Shown: in pieces, positions 56,915 through 64,000 of the stretch
How the letters are laid out: each line of letters opens with the position of its first letter
Position numbering within the stretch: position 1 is the stretch's first letter
Source of the DNA: Agreia sp. PsM10
GTDB lineage: Bacteria; Actinomycetota; Actinomycetes; Actinomycetales; Microbacteriaceae
Direction of reading: 5' to 3'
NCBI RefSeq assembly: GCF_030433855.1
Contig: NZ_JARUXC010000011.1
Coordinates: 1 to 64,000 of the forward strand
Length of the DNA: 64,000 nt
Notes under the pieces: generated by a model
Told to the model about the DNA's origin: nothing
What the model saw: the letters and a program-made list of their open reading frames with translations, nothing else
The model's database searches: none
Translations under genes and position numbers: made by a program

Positions 56915-57641
56915 TTCAGCGGCCTTCCCCTCAAGGTCGTCGAGCACGGCGGCCGAACAACCCCCACCGTCATCGTGCCACAGTTCGGCCCATGCTCCAC
57001 TTCGAACGCATTACAGAGATGTAACACGAACGCAAATCTTCCCGGCCTAGCTCAGTTCGACACCCCTCGCGCGCGCCGCTCTGCGTCCGCACTTGCCCGG
57101 CATGTTCCGCATCAGACGACCCTCCATGTCGGAATGGGGATTTTAAGGGTTAGTAATCGCCGTCTAATCTCGACATTGGTCGGCCGCTACATGAGCGGCT
57201 CATAGAAATCCACCTACGACATGCACCGCTCCCAATGCAGGTACGCATCCCGAATTGTTTGAGACTGGTCACCTTCGGGCGTGGCTTGTTACGAACAACC
57301 AATTGGATGACGCGGGCACTAGTCTCATCGCTCATGTAGGCGCCGCCTCAGTCACTTCGCGGCGAGTCATTGGACGCCGCTGGAGTCAGTAGCGTAAAGA
57401 GCGATGCCTCTCTCTCGGTTGGTGCCAACCTACCCGGCTGTGGCAGACGAGACCATAGCGAATTTGGATGATGCGCCCAACAAATCGCCAATTATGAGAA
57501 TCAGCCCTAGCCAATTCGCGCATCATTAGTGCCAACTGATCATTACCACGGCGAGAACCAGCCGAATGGCTCTAAAGCTGCTTCGACCAGCGTCGAAGTC
57601 ATCGAGGATCGCTCTCAGCGACTGCCCAATCGTTCAAGAGC
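56915..57641. other. Intergenic stretch, no gene recognised
   Basis: About 730 bases upstream of the Wzc-like gene are more AT-rich than the flanks. Short frames here (for example 57150-57335 on the minus strand) lack ribosome sites and family features. The promoter of the wzc-wzb-wbaP group should lie at about 56920-57150. Confidence 0.6.
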
Positions 57642-57899
57642 TTACGCCGTGATGCGCATCGTAAAGGCCGCCAGGGCCTCTGTTGGGGACGCGTAAGGCC
57701 CAGACCACGCATGCCTCGTGTGCAGGTCGGCACTCTTCGCATGCCAGCCGTCCGCCATGAGATAGACGGTAGCCACTCGAACAGGCTCCCCAGCCCCAGC
57801 CCCAGCCCCAGCCCCAGCCCCAGCCCCAGCCCCAGCGTTACGCAAAATCAGTGCGACCTTGTCGCTTTCGTTTTCGAGGTAGACCTCACCCATGTTCAA
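57642..57899 (-). CDS. Small hypothetical protein with an (Ala-Gly)n tract
   Basis: The 85-residue protein begins MNMGEVYLENESDKVALILRN. An Ala-Gly run of about 16 residues (23-38) is encoded by eight exact hexanucleotide copies. The second half, VATVYLMADGWHAKSADL and SGPYASPTEALAAFTMRI, looks like a genuine small domain. The repeat changes length in steps of two residues without shifting the frame. The function is unknown. Confidence 0.6.
   Translation of the reverse strand: MNMGEVYLENESDKVALILRNAGAGAGAGAGAGAGAGEPVRVATVYLMADGWHAKSADLHTRHAWSGPYASPTEALAAFTMRITA
57788..57835. repeat. Hexanucleotide microsatellite, eight copies of CCCCAG
   Basis: Eight perfect tandem copies of CCCCAG run from 57788 to 57835. 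They lie inside the coding sequence of the small hypothetical gene, where they encode alternating Ala and Gly on the minus strand. The lack of any point change suggests recent expansion by slippage. Confidence 0.95.
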
Positions 57900-57948
57900 C
57901 TCCCCCCAGTTGGTGGATTCACCATACTGCTTCAGGGTTACGGGCGCA

Positions 57949-58737
57949 TTACTTTGGTGTCACCAGCTGTGGCAGCTGGGTGATAGCCGTCTGCGCAAGA
58001 AGCTGCGCACCCGCGGCATCCGCTGAAACACCGTCGATCGAATAGGCGTCCGCCCACGAGCCATCGGGTGCTGCGACGGGTGTGTAGAGGTCGAGTACGC
58101 CGAAGCCATTTGCGGCAGCGGAGGTTTGAAGTAAACCGTTGAGCTCGATCACCTCGGCACCGTAGACATCCGACGGCGGTGCAAGTGCCACGACCGGCAC
58201 GCCGCCGCGAGCCTGCACCGCCTGCCACAGAGCCTGAATGTTACTAATTGCCACCGTCGCATCAGTGCCGTTATTGATGTCGCCCGCGCCGGCCTGCACT
58301 ACAACGAAGCCGCTCAAGGTGGGAACTGCGTCCAAACGGACTGCTACCTCGGCCGTAGTCAAAAGCGTCGGAGCGTCGGGGACAACAGAGAGCTCAGTGC
58401 TCTCGATAACTCCCGGAACAAGACCGGCGGATACCGACAGGGCCCACCACGAGGTCTCGGCCGAGGCGATCTGGTCGCTCAGAATCGAAGCACCGACAGG
58501 CGCTTCGGAGGTCGGCGTCGGCGTCGGCATCGGCGTCGGCGTCGGCTCGGACAGATCGAAGCTCGTTGACGCCGACGGCGATGTAGGCGACGGATTAGTG
58601 CCCGAGCGCAAAGAGAATCCCGACAACGCCATGGCTGCGAGACCCAAGGCCGCAACTGCAATCAAACCAAGCGCGACATAGTCTGCCCCTCGGCCGATTA
58701 GACGACGTGGTCGTGACCGGCTCGGTTTTCCCGCCAT
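57949..58737 (-). CDS. Membrane-anchored SGNH-hydrolase-like protein with degenerate active site
   Basis: About 262 residues with an N-terminal membrane segment, then a Thr/Pro/Glu-rich linker (about residues 60-75). The globular domain has SGNH-like blocks VVQAGAGDINNGTD, VPVVALAPPSDVYG and SIDGVSADAAGAQLL. The first block lacks the usual Gly-Asp-Ser nucleophile, and the last has Ser where the D-x-x-H motif needs His. It may bind rather than hydrolyse acylated sugars. GGGGGACAAT precedes the ATG at 58737. Confidence 0.7.
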   Translation of the reverse strand: MAGKPSRSRPRRLIGRGADYVALGLIAVAALGLAAMALSGFSLRSGTNPSPTSPSASTSFDLSEPTPTPMPTPTPTSEAPVGASILSDQIASAETSWWALSVSAGLVPGVIESTELSVVPDAPTLLTTAEVAVRLDAVPTLSGFVVVQAGAGDINNGTDATVAISNIQALWQAVQARGGVPVVALAPPSDVYGAEVIELNGLLQTSAAANGFGVLDLYTPVAAPDGSWADAYSIDGVSADAAGAQLLAQTAITQLPQLVTPK

Positions 58738-58816
58738 ATTGTCCCCCGCAAGATGAAGTTCAAGACTAGCTTGCCTCGACCGCGTCTCGGAGTCACGCAT
58801 CCGCTACGTTTGCATT

Positions 58817-59542
58817 GTGACAGCGCTTCGGGGGGATGCGCCGCAGCGGCGGTGGGGCATTGGCGAGTCTGTATTCGGTTTGAGCGCGGCGTTAATACTC
58901 ATGGCCGGTCTCACGAACTGGCTTCAAACCCCACGATTCTATGACGGACACCTGGTCCTGATTCTGAGCTATGCGGTTGTCTGGGTTCCATTTCTCGGGG
59001 CTGTCGGGGTCGCCTGTTTCCTCCGAGGAACACGATCTCTGGCTCACGATGTGGGCCTGCGGATCACATTCTTCGATGTCCTCCTCGGAGTAGGTGCCGG
59101 CTTCCTGGTCCGTGCGATCGCGGGCATTATCGAGATCGCCTTCATCGGACGCATGAGCGGCCTCGGCGTGACTTTCGGTGACACGGTCTACGACGGCTGG
59201 TGGGTCTTCGGAACAATCTTGGCGCCTGTGTTGCTGGCGCCTTTCGTGGAGGAGCTCTTCTTCCGCGGCCTCCTGCAGCGAGCCCTACTGCAGGCTGGGT
59301 CTCATCGATTGTCGGCCCGGTCCGCGACCGTACTTTCCATCATCACGAGCGCCGCACTCTTCGCGCTGCTGCACCTGACCCAGGCAGCGAATCCGATCGG
59401 CGCTGCCGTGCTCGGGATCTCCGCCGTCACCTTCGGCCTGGCGGCGGCTCTGATCGCAGGTCTGACCGGTCGCATCGGGGGAGCTATTATCGCGCATGTG
59501 GTATTCAACGGTTCGCTCGTCGCAGCCTCTCTTTTCTCGTAA
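58817..59542 (+). CDS. CPBP-family intramembrane metalloprotease
   Basis: The 241-residue protein has about eight hydrophobic segments. It carries the three CPBP (Abi/CAAX protease) motifs: EELFFRG near residue 145, the His in LLHLTQ, and HVVFNG near the C-terminus. The EE-x-x-x-R and His pair form the metal-dependent active site. The substrate is unknown. GTG 58817 lies six bases after TACGTT (58805-58810), so the mRNA is probably leaderless. Confidence 0.88.
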   Translation: MTALRGDAPQRRWGIGESVFGLSAALILMAGLTNWLQTPRFYDGHLVLILSYAVVWVPFLGAVGVACFLRGTRSLAHDVGLRITFFDVLLGVGAGFLVRAIAGIIEIAFIGRMSGLGVTFGDTVYDGWWVFGTILAPVLLAPFVEELFFRGLLQRALLQAGSHRLSARSATVLSIITSAALFALLHLTQAANPIGAAVLGISAVTFGLAAALIAGLTGRIGGAIIAHVVFNGSLVAASLFS

Positions 59543-60185
59543 ATACCCGAGTTTCTCGAAACACCGCAGCAAGCTGAAACACCAGCCTCTCCTGGCGAGA
59601 CGGTCAAAGCATAAAACTCGCCGAAGCACTGTTACGACGGGCTAATCTTCAGAAATAGGTGGAGCAGGCGCGATCACGCTTCGTCGCGGATGCATCGTTT
59701 CAGGAGACCGAGGAGTCTCTCCAGAACGCGTCACAGCGATGCTTTCATCGCGCCAATCTATGATGCGAACACGGCATTCTGGTTCGAACGATGGATGCGG
59801 CGACCGGCGTATGGGTCCGAAGTCAAACGCGCACCAAGCTCCGGCAAATCTCCGCCCTGCCCGTAAAGAAACTTCGGAAGCAGCTCGAAGCCGTGACGAA
59901 ACATATGCGCGATATCTGCCTGCTGATTCAGCGCACGAGCTGGGCGCCGGACCTATTGCGCGGACGAGCGGCAGCGATGAATCGGTAGATTCGCTCGGAG
60001 CGAGCACGCACGGTCGGGGCAGCAGTTCATCTGGCCCCCTGCAGGCGCTATGGGCAGCGTCAAGCCTTCGGCCTCCACACATCAGTCGGCACCGAGGACC
60101 GGTCATCTTGGCGGAATCACGATCATGTTTTGACCGGAAAGACCAAAGCGGCTTGGGCCTCACTGCAACGCGCACGCCAAGGAGG
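59543..60185. other. Long stretch without a recognised gene
   Basis: About 640 bases. Two long frames (59739-60257 plus, 59642-60175 minus) overlap each other, and neither shows a family motif, domain or convincing ribosome site. They are Arg/Ser-rich, like random GC-rich sequence. It may be decayed gene material. Confidence 0.6.
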
Positions 60186-60491
60186 TCAGCGCTGCGGCGG
60201 GAGTGCTCGCGATTCGCTTCTGGTGCTGCGCCGGTTAAGGTCCATCCGTGGGCGTAGGTCGAGTAGAGACACCTGATGCTTTTTCGACCGCCATTTCAGG
60301 TCGACCGACGTCTTACCACTCTCGATGAACTCATCCACGGCCAGCCATGTCAGAACAGGCGAGCGGGGCTCGACTAACCATCCGATAGTGACGTCGTAGG
60401 TACGGACAACCTTGGGCCGAGCCTTTTCATTCTTGAATATCTGCAGGACCTTGAGCGGAATGTCGTTCTCTGCGTTGCCTTCTGTTGCCAC
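60186..60491 (-). CDS. Hypothetical protein
   Basis: The 101-residue protein begins with GTG 60491, with GGGGGATCACATC upstream, a good ribosome site. The first 75 residues (LKVLQIFKNEKARPKVVRTYDVTIGWLVEPRSPVLTWLAVDEFIESG) look like a compact alpha/beta domain; the last 25 are Arg/Ser-rich. I recognise no family. Confidence 0.5.
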   Translation of the reverse strand: MATEGNAENDIPLKVLQIFKNEKARPKVVRTYDVTIGWLVEPRSPVLTWLAVDEFIESGKTSVDLKWRSKKHQVSLLDLRPRMDLNRRSTRSESRALPPQR

Positions 60492-60672
60492 GATGTGATC
60501 CCCCGATCGTGGACCAGCTTCGAGCCTCTGACACCCGTGAGACGCCGGCGACGCCTGATGTTGTCAGACGACGCTGCCCCTACCACTGAGGGTAGCTCGA
60601 TCAACGATCTTGCGTTAGGGAAATCTGGGCCCCATTTCTGGTGGCATTCGGGTGAAGAGGCGTGTGGGCGGT

Positions 60673-60734
60673 GATCTCGATACGGCCGCGGACGGCCTAC
60701 TCGATCAGCGCAGAGCCGCGGACGGCCTACTCGA
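60673..60734. repeat. Duplicated 30-base unit related to the second repeat family
   Basis: GCCGCGGACGGCCTACTCGA occurs at 60685-60704 and again at 60715-60734, exactly 30 bases apart. It is preceded by ATCTCGATACG. Together these resemble the GTCGAGTAG...GTATCGAGAC element at 37784-37827 in inverse orientation. The surrounding 470 bases (60492-60960) hold no convincing gene. Confidence 0.7.
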
Positions 60735-60960
60735 GCGGCGCCGAAGACATGTGAAGGCCCCCGCGTCTGGCATGGGCCAAACTCAGGAGCCTTCGGGTGT
60801 TCGCCCCCAGTGTCGGCGGAAGACGAACCGTTGCACCGGTCTTGGGAACCGATTCAACACATCCATCATTCACAGACCGCCTCCCGAACCGCGTGGGCTA
60901 GACGCATAGGCATCGCGGTGTTACCTTCTGCGACTACAGCCAATCTTTCAAGGAGACAAC

Positions 60961-61377
60961 ATGCGCGTGCTTGCCTGGATCAGTCTCATCATCGGCGTCG
61001 TCTCGCTCTTCGTCGCCTGCGCGCTTCTCGTGGGCAACGACGACCTCGCGCTCGGCGGCCCCTCACTCCTCCCCGACGTTCTGAGCGGCAACTGGCGGCT
61101 CCTGCTGGGCCCGGCGATCTGGGTGGCCGCGGTCGGCCTCAGTGTTGCGTGGATCGCGTTCCGGCGCCTGCCGGGACTCGCCTGGTTGGCTCTTCTGGTA
61201 CTGGCATTCCTCTTCGTCGCCTACCTCGCCGTCGGACTCGTTCCCTCGGTGGGCATCGCCGTCGTCGCCGTAATTGTCGGCGGCATCCTCGTGCCCGTCG
61301 GCGTCGCGGCTATCGCTTCAGCGATCGGTCACGCCGTGCTGCGCCGCCGGGCCGACACCGTGGCCCGCCCGGCCTGA
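60961..61377 (+). CDS. Small integral membrane protein, function unknown
   Basis: The 138-residue protein has four hydrophobic segments (about residues 3-25, 48-67, 70-93, 95-125) and a basic C-terminus (RRRADTVARPA). AAGGAGACAAC precedes the ATG, a near-ideal ribosome site. Upstream, TACCTTC-type AT-richer sequence may form the promoter. There is no recognised family. It is followed by a shared hairpin terminator. Confidence 0.75.
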   Translation: MRVLAWISLIIGVVSLFVACALLVGNDDLALGGPSLLPDVLSGNWRLLLGPAIWVAAVGLSVAWIAFRRLPGLAWLALLVLAFLFVAYLAVGLVPSVGIAVVAVIVGGILVPVGVAAIASAIGHAVLRRRADTVARPA

Positions 61378-61410
61378 GCGGTCGCCGTCGCCCCTGAACA
61401 AACAGCTGCA

Positions 61411-61434
61411 GGCCCCGGAATTGCTCCCGGGGCC
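61411..61434. terminator. Bidirectional terminator hairpin
   Basis: GGCCCCGG (61411-61418) pairs perfectly with CCGGGGCC (61427-61434) around an eight-base loop. It lies between the convergent small membrane gene and the large surface-protein gene. Confidence 0.75.
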
Positions 61435-61460
61435 CGCAACGTTTCAGATATACGGAGCGC

Positions 61461-64000
61461 CTACTCCTCCGTGGTGCGGCGGCGGCGCATCACCAGAACG
61501 AAACCGGCGAGCAACAGGCCCGCGCCTGCCACAAGAGCTCCAGTGATAGTCAGACCGGTCAGGGCCAGACCCGACGGCGAACCCGGGGCCGGGGTTGCGA
61601 CCGGCGCAGCCACGACGGTGACGGAGGCGTCGTCGGAGGCATCGAGTTCACTTCCATCGAGCGCGACTCCCGTTGCGACAGCGACGTTCGTGAACGCTCG
61701 TGTCGTGTGATCGAGAGTCAGCGGAATGGTGCGGCTCTCACCGGCAGCCAGAGTTCCCACCTCGACGGTCTCGTCGAGCTCGTCGTCGGTCACCACGACA
61801 TCGGTCAACGTGGAGTTCCCCGTGTTGGTGACGACGATCTGCCAATAGGAAGCATCACCCGTGGTCACTTCAACTGTCTCGGACCAAGGCCCGCTCGCCG
61901 ACTTGCTCACCTGCTTCTCGATGTCGAGCCCTGGAATCACTCCGAAGTACCAGGAGTCATCCGCCGCAACGAGTGGGGTCTCGCCTCCGGCGGGATCCTC
62001 CGCGGTCGCGGTGACCGTGTTGTGGTACTGGCCTTCGATGGCAGTGCCCGAAGCGTTCAATGTGACCGATTCGCCCGGGGCCAGTGCCGGGATCGTGTCG
62101 CTGAACACCAGCTCGCCGTCATGATCGTAGTCCTCGACGAGAACGTCGGTCAGCGGAAGCGAACCGGTGTTCGTGACCGTGTAGCTCCAGTCGACCTCGT
62201 CGCCCGGCGTGAGCGGCAGACCCGGTGCAGAGTCGACGTCCTCACCGTTGGTGGTCTTGACGATGCTCAGGCCGGAGTCGCCGGCCAGGTACCAGGAGTC
62301 GTCGACGGCGGGAGTGGGCTGGACGGGGAGGGCTTCGCCCTCTTCGTCGACTGCCGTTCCGACCGCCGTTGCGGTGTTCTGGTACTGGCCCTCGATGGCG
62401 AGACCGGTTGCCGTGAAGGTGCGTGTCTCACCCGGCAGCAGCAGTCCCGTGACCGTCGACGTGGGTGTCAACGTTCCGGTCGACCCGTCGCCCGCGGTGA
62501 ACACATCACTGACTGCGACATCACCGAGCGGGGTGTCACCGGTGTTGGTGACGTCGTAGGTCCAGGTAACGGTCGAGCCGACCGCCACGAGGGCACCGGG
62601 TGCCTCCGTGTACTCGATGCCGTTCGTCTTCTTGACGACAGACAACGACGGGGAGGCCACAACGTTCACTGCAGCGGGGTTCGACGAGAACGCGACAGCG
62701 TTTCCGTTGTACGTACCGGATGCCGAAACGGTGTTGTCCGCTGTCTCTCCATAACTCGTGTCACCGAGCACCGTCGTCGGAACCACGAGAGTGAAGGTGT
62801 TCCCGATGGTGAGGCTCGCAACCGAGACTCGGAACGCGGTCGCTCCGGTCGGGTCACTCGTCCATGTTCCCGTGGTCGCCGAGGTCGCGTTCGTGGAGTA
62901 CTCCACGGTCGCGCCGTCCGGCGCTCCGGTCACCGCGCCCGACAATTGAGTGTCGAAGTCATCACCATCGGCGATGCTGGGCAGCTTGTCGAAGAACACG
63001 GAACCGGTGACCGGGTTAGGCAGGATGTCGTTGACCAGGATCTGCCAATACGCCTCCGTTCCGACCGTGGTGTTCAGACCCCACGGGCCCGTCGGCGACG
63101 CGGCCGACAGCTTGGAGATGAGCAGACCACCGGCGGTGTTGATCGTGGTGATGTCCGGCGAGAAGGCGATACTTCCACGAGCGGGATCGAAGTCGTAGGA
63201 GTCCGCCGTGAAGAACGGTCCGTAGCCGGTCATGGGCACCGTTGCGGAGTTCGTTCCGCCAGCCGCGGTCGACAGGAATCGTGGATCGGCTGATGTCGCC
63301 CACGAGGTCGTGCGCACCGAGGTCTCAGACGGCTTGTAGGCCTGAGCGATCGCCGTCACCGGAATCGCGTAGGTCCATCCATAGGCTTCGGCGAGTCGAC
63401 TGTTGGCGACACCGGGCGGGCGCATGGGAGGCAACGAGTCGAAGCTGAACTCCACAACCTGCTGCTCGCATCCGTCGGCTCCCGTGACTCGGCCCGAGGC
63501 ATCCACCGTAGCTCCAGCGCCGATTGCGGGTGTCGCCGGGATACCCGTCGTGCTCGGTTCGATGGAGATGGGCTGAGACGGATCGTAGAGCACGCCGCAC
63601 GGGAGAACCACCGACATCGTGGAGTCCGTGTATGTCTCGGACGGGTTCTGGTTCACGATGCCGGCGGTGACAACACCACTACCACCGACCGACAAGGCCG
63701 TAGGCGCGTCAACATGCGTCGTGATGTAGACGGAGTCGCTGGGTGTGTATGCGTGGCTGGCGGTGTTGGTCAGCGCGCCGGCCTCGACTGTGACCGTATT
63801 TGTCTGAGCTCCGGGAGACGTCGCGGCAGGCGTGTCGCTCGACGCGATGCCCTGATCAACGCCGCGGAAGACGGGCTGGAAGCTCATTCGAACCTGAGCC
63901 TCGACATTGATCGGAACCGTCTCAGCACCCGGAGCGACGGTGAGTCGCCATCCGGTCAGAGTGGAGCCGACAGGGAGATTGAGCACACCCTGGGTGGCCG
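61461..64000 (-). CDS. Large DUF11-repeat cell-wall surface protein, 5' end outside the window
   Basis: At least 846 residues are visible and the frame is open at the window edge (it reads ATQGVLNLP), so the protein is longer. Repeated beta-sandwich DUF11-like domains show VTNTGDTPLGDVAVSD, VTNTGSLPLTDVLVED and VTNTGNSTLTDVVVTD. They are spaced by linker blocks with DDSWYLAGDSGLSIVKTTNG. The C-terminus has LALTG, a membrane span and RRRRTTEE, a sortase anchor of LAxTG type. It is probably a secreted adhesin or surface-layer-like protein. Near-identical repeats make assembly error possible. Confidence 0.88.
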   Translation of the reverse strand, partial: ATQGVLNLPVGSTLTGWRLTVAPGAETVPINVEAQVRMSFQPVFRGVDQGIASSDTPAATSPGAQTNTVTVEAGALTNTASHAYTPSDSVYITTHVDAPTALSVGGSGVVTAGIVNQNPSETYTDSTMSVVLPCGVLYDPSQPISIEPSTTGIPATPAIGAGATVDASGRVTGADGCEQQVVEFSFDSLPPMRPPGVANSRLAEAYGWTYAIPVTAIAQAYKPSETSVRTTSWATSADPRFLSTAAGGTNSATVPMTGYGPFFTADSYDFDPARGSIAFSPDITTINTAGGLLISKLSAASPTGPWGLNTTVGTEAYWQILVNDILPNPVTGSVFFDKLPSIADGDDFDTQLSGAVTGAPDGATVEYSTNATSATTGTWTSDPTGATAFRVSVASLTIGNTFTLVVPTTVLGDTSYGETADNTVSASGTYNGNAVAFSSNPAAVNVVASPSLSVVKKTNGIEYTEAPGALVAVGSTVTWTYDVTNTGDTPLGDVAVSDVFTAGDGSTGTLTPTSTVTGLLLPGETRTFTATGLAIEGQYQNTATAVGTAVDEEGEALPVQPTPAVDDSWYLAGDSGLSIVKTTNGEDVDSAPGLPLTPGDEVDWSYTVTNTGSLPLTDVLVEDYDHDGELVFSDTIPALAPGESVTLNASGTAIEGQYHNTVTATAEDPAGGETPLVAADDSWYFGVIPGLDIEKQVSKSASGPWSETVEVTTGDASYWQIVVTNTGNSTLTDVVVTDDELDETVEVGTLAAGESRTIPLTLDHTTRAFTNVAVATGVALDGSELDASDDASVTVVAAPVATPAPGSPSGLALTGLTITGALVAGAGLLLAGFVLVMRRRRTTEE

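Noticed and set aside
57150..57335. A 61-codon minus-strand frame upstream of the Wzc-like gene
   Set aside because: It has no ribosome site and no recognised family, in AT-richer non-coding DNA.
57788..57835. Hexanucleotide array as a CRISPR or regulatory repeat
   Set aside because: It is a simple microsatellite inside a coding frame.
59642..60257. Two overlapping opposite frames of about 175 codons as new genes
   Set aside because: They are Arg/Ser/Pro-rich with no motif, no good ribosome site, and overlap each other almost completely.
60652..60909. An 85-codon plus-strand frame as a gene
   Set aside because: It is built from the duplicated repeat unit and has no other support.

Overview
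The window is high-GC DNA from an actinobacterium, most likely a member of the Microbacteriaceae (inference). The supporting evidence is GTG-rich starts, several apparently leaderless genes, an actinobacterial NusG with a long acidic N-terminus, a fused RmlC-RmlD protein, LAxTG/LPxTG cell-wall anchoring signals, and dispersed short repeats with the core CCCTGAGCCTGTCGAAGGG.

Layout. 1-9.8 kb: housekeeping and accessory genes (epimerase, YqaJ-like nuclease, alpha/beta hydrolase, quinone-type oxidoreductase, RNB exoribonuclease, a divergent TetR/MFS efflux pair, GNAT acetyltransferase, DUF559-type protein). 9.8-12.8 kb: the conserved rplA-rplK-nusG-secE-tRNA-Trp block on the minus strand. 13-21.4 kb: rmlB, two HAD phosphatases, a divergent SDR/MarR pair, a family 2 glycosyltransferase coupled to a diacylglycerol kinase, an aspartate-type aminotransferase carrying an in-frame repeat insertion, and a histidine phosphatase. 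21.4-28.3 kb: a LacI-controlled monosaccharide ABC transporter (binding protein, ATPase, permease) followed by a second ATPase-like gene in which every catalytic motif is degenerate. 28.5-36.2 kb: a second DUF559-type protein framed by palindromes, a fatty-acid desaturase, a VanZ-like protein, an LAxTG surface protein, rmlCD, and an MFS gene fused by deletion to an SDR gene (both broken).

36.3-57 kb is a surface-polysaccharide locus. It holds UDP-glucose dehydrogenase, an LPxTG protein, a DUF4012 protein, GDP-fucose synthesis (gmd, fcl), five glycosyltransferases, two hexapeptide acyltransferases, a flippase (Wzx), a polymerase (Wzy), an initiating sugar transferase (WbaP type), a low-molecular-weight tyrosine phosphatase (Wzb type) and a fused chain-length regulator/tyrosine autokinase (Wzc type). 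The middle (about 44.9-54.7 kb) is visibly AT-richer than the rest, which suggests an exchangeable, horizontally acquired glycan-specific block. Together with rmlB and rmlCD outside it, the locus could supply dTDP-rhamnose, GDP-fucose and UDP-glucuronate for a Wzx/Wzy-dependent polymer.

57-64 kb: sparse DNA with a hexanucleotide microsatellite inside a small gene, a degenerate SGNH-hydrolase-like protein, a CPBP membrane protease, small hypotheticals, and the 3' part of a large DUF11-repeat surface protein that runs off the window end.

The most unusual items are the fully degenerate transporter ATPase, the repeat inserted in frame in the aminotransferase, two genes that seem to start at CTG within a CTGA overlap, the family of terminator-like palindromes that also supply stop codons, and the MFS/SDR deletion fusion. 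I saw no CRISPR array, prophage, complete insertion sequence or clearly new defence system.
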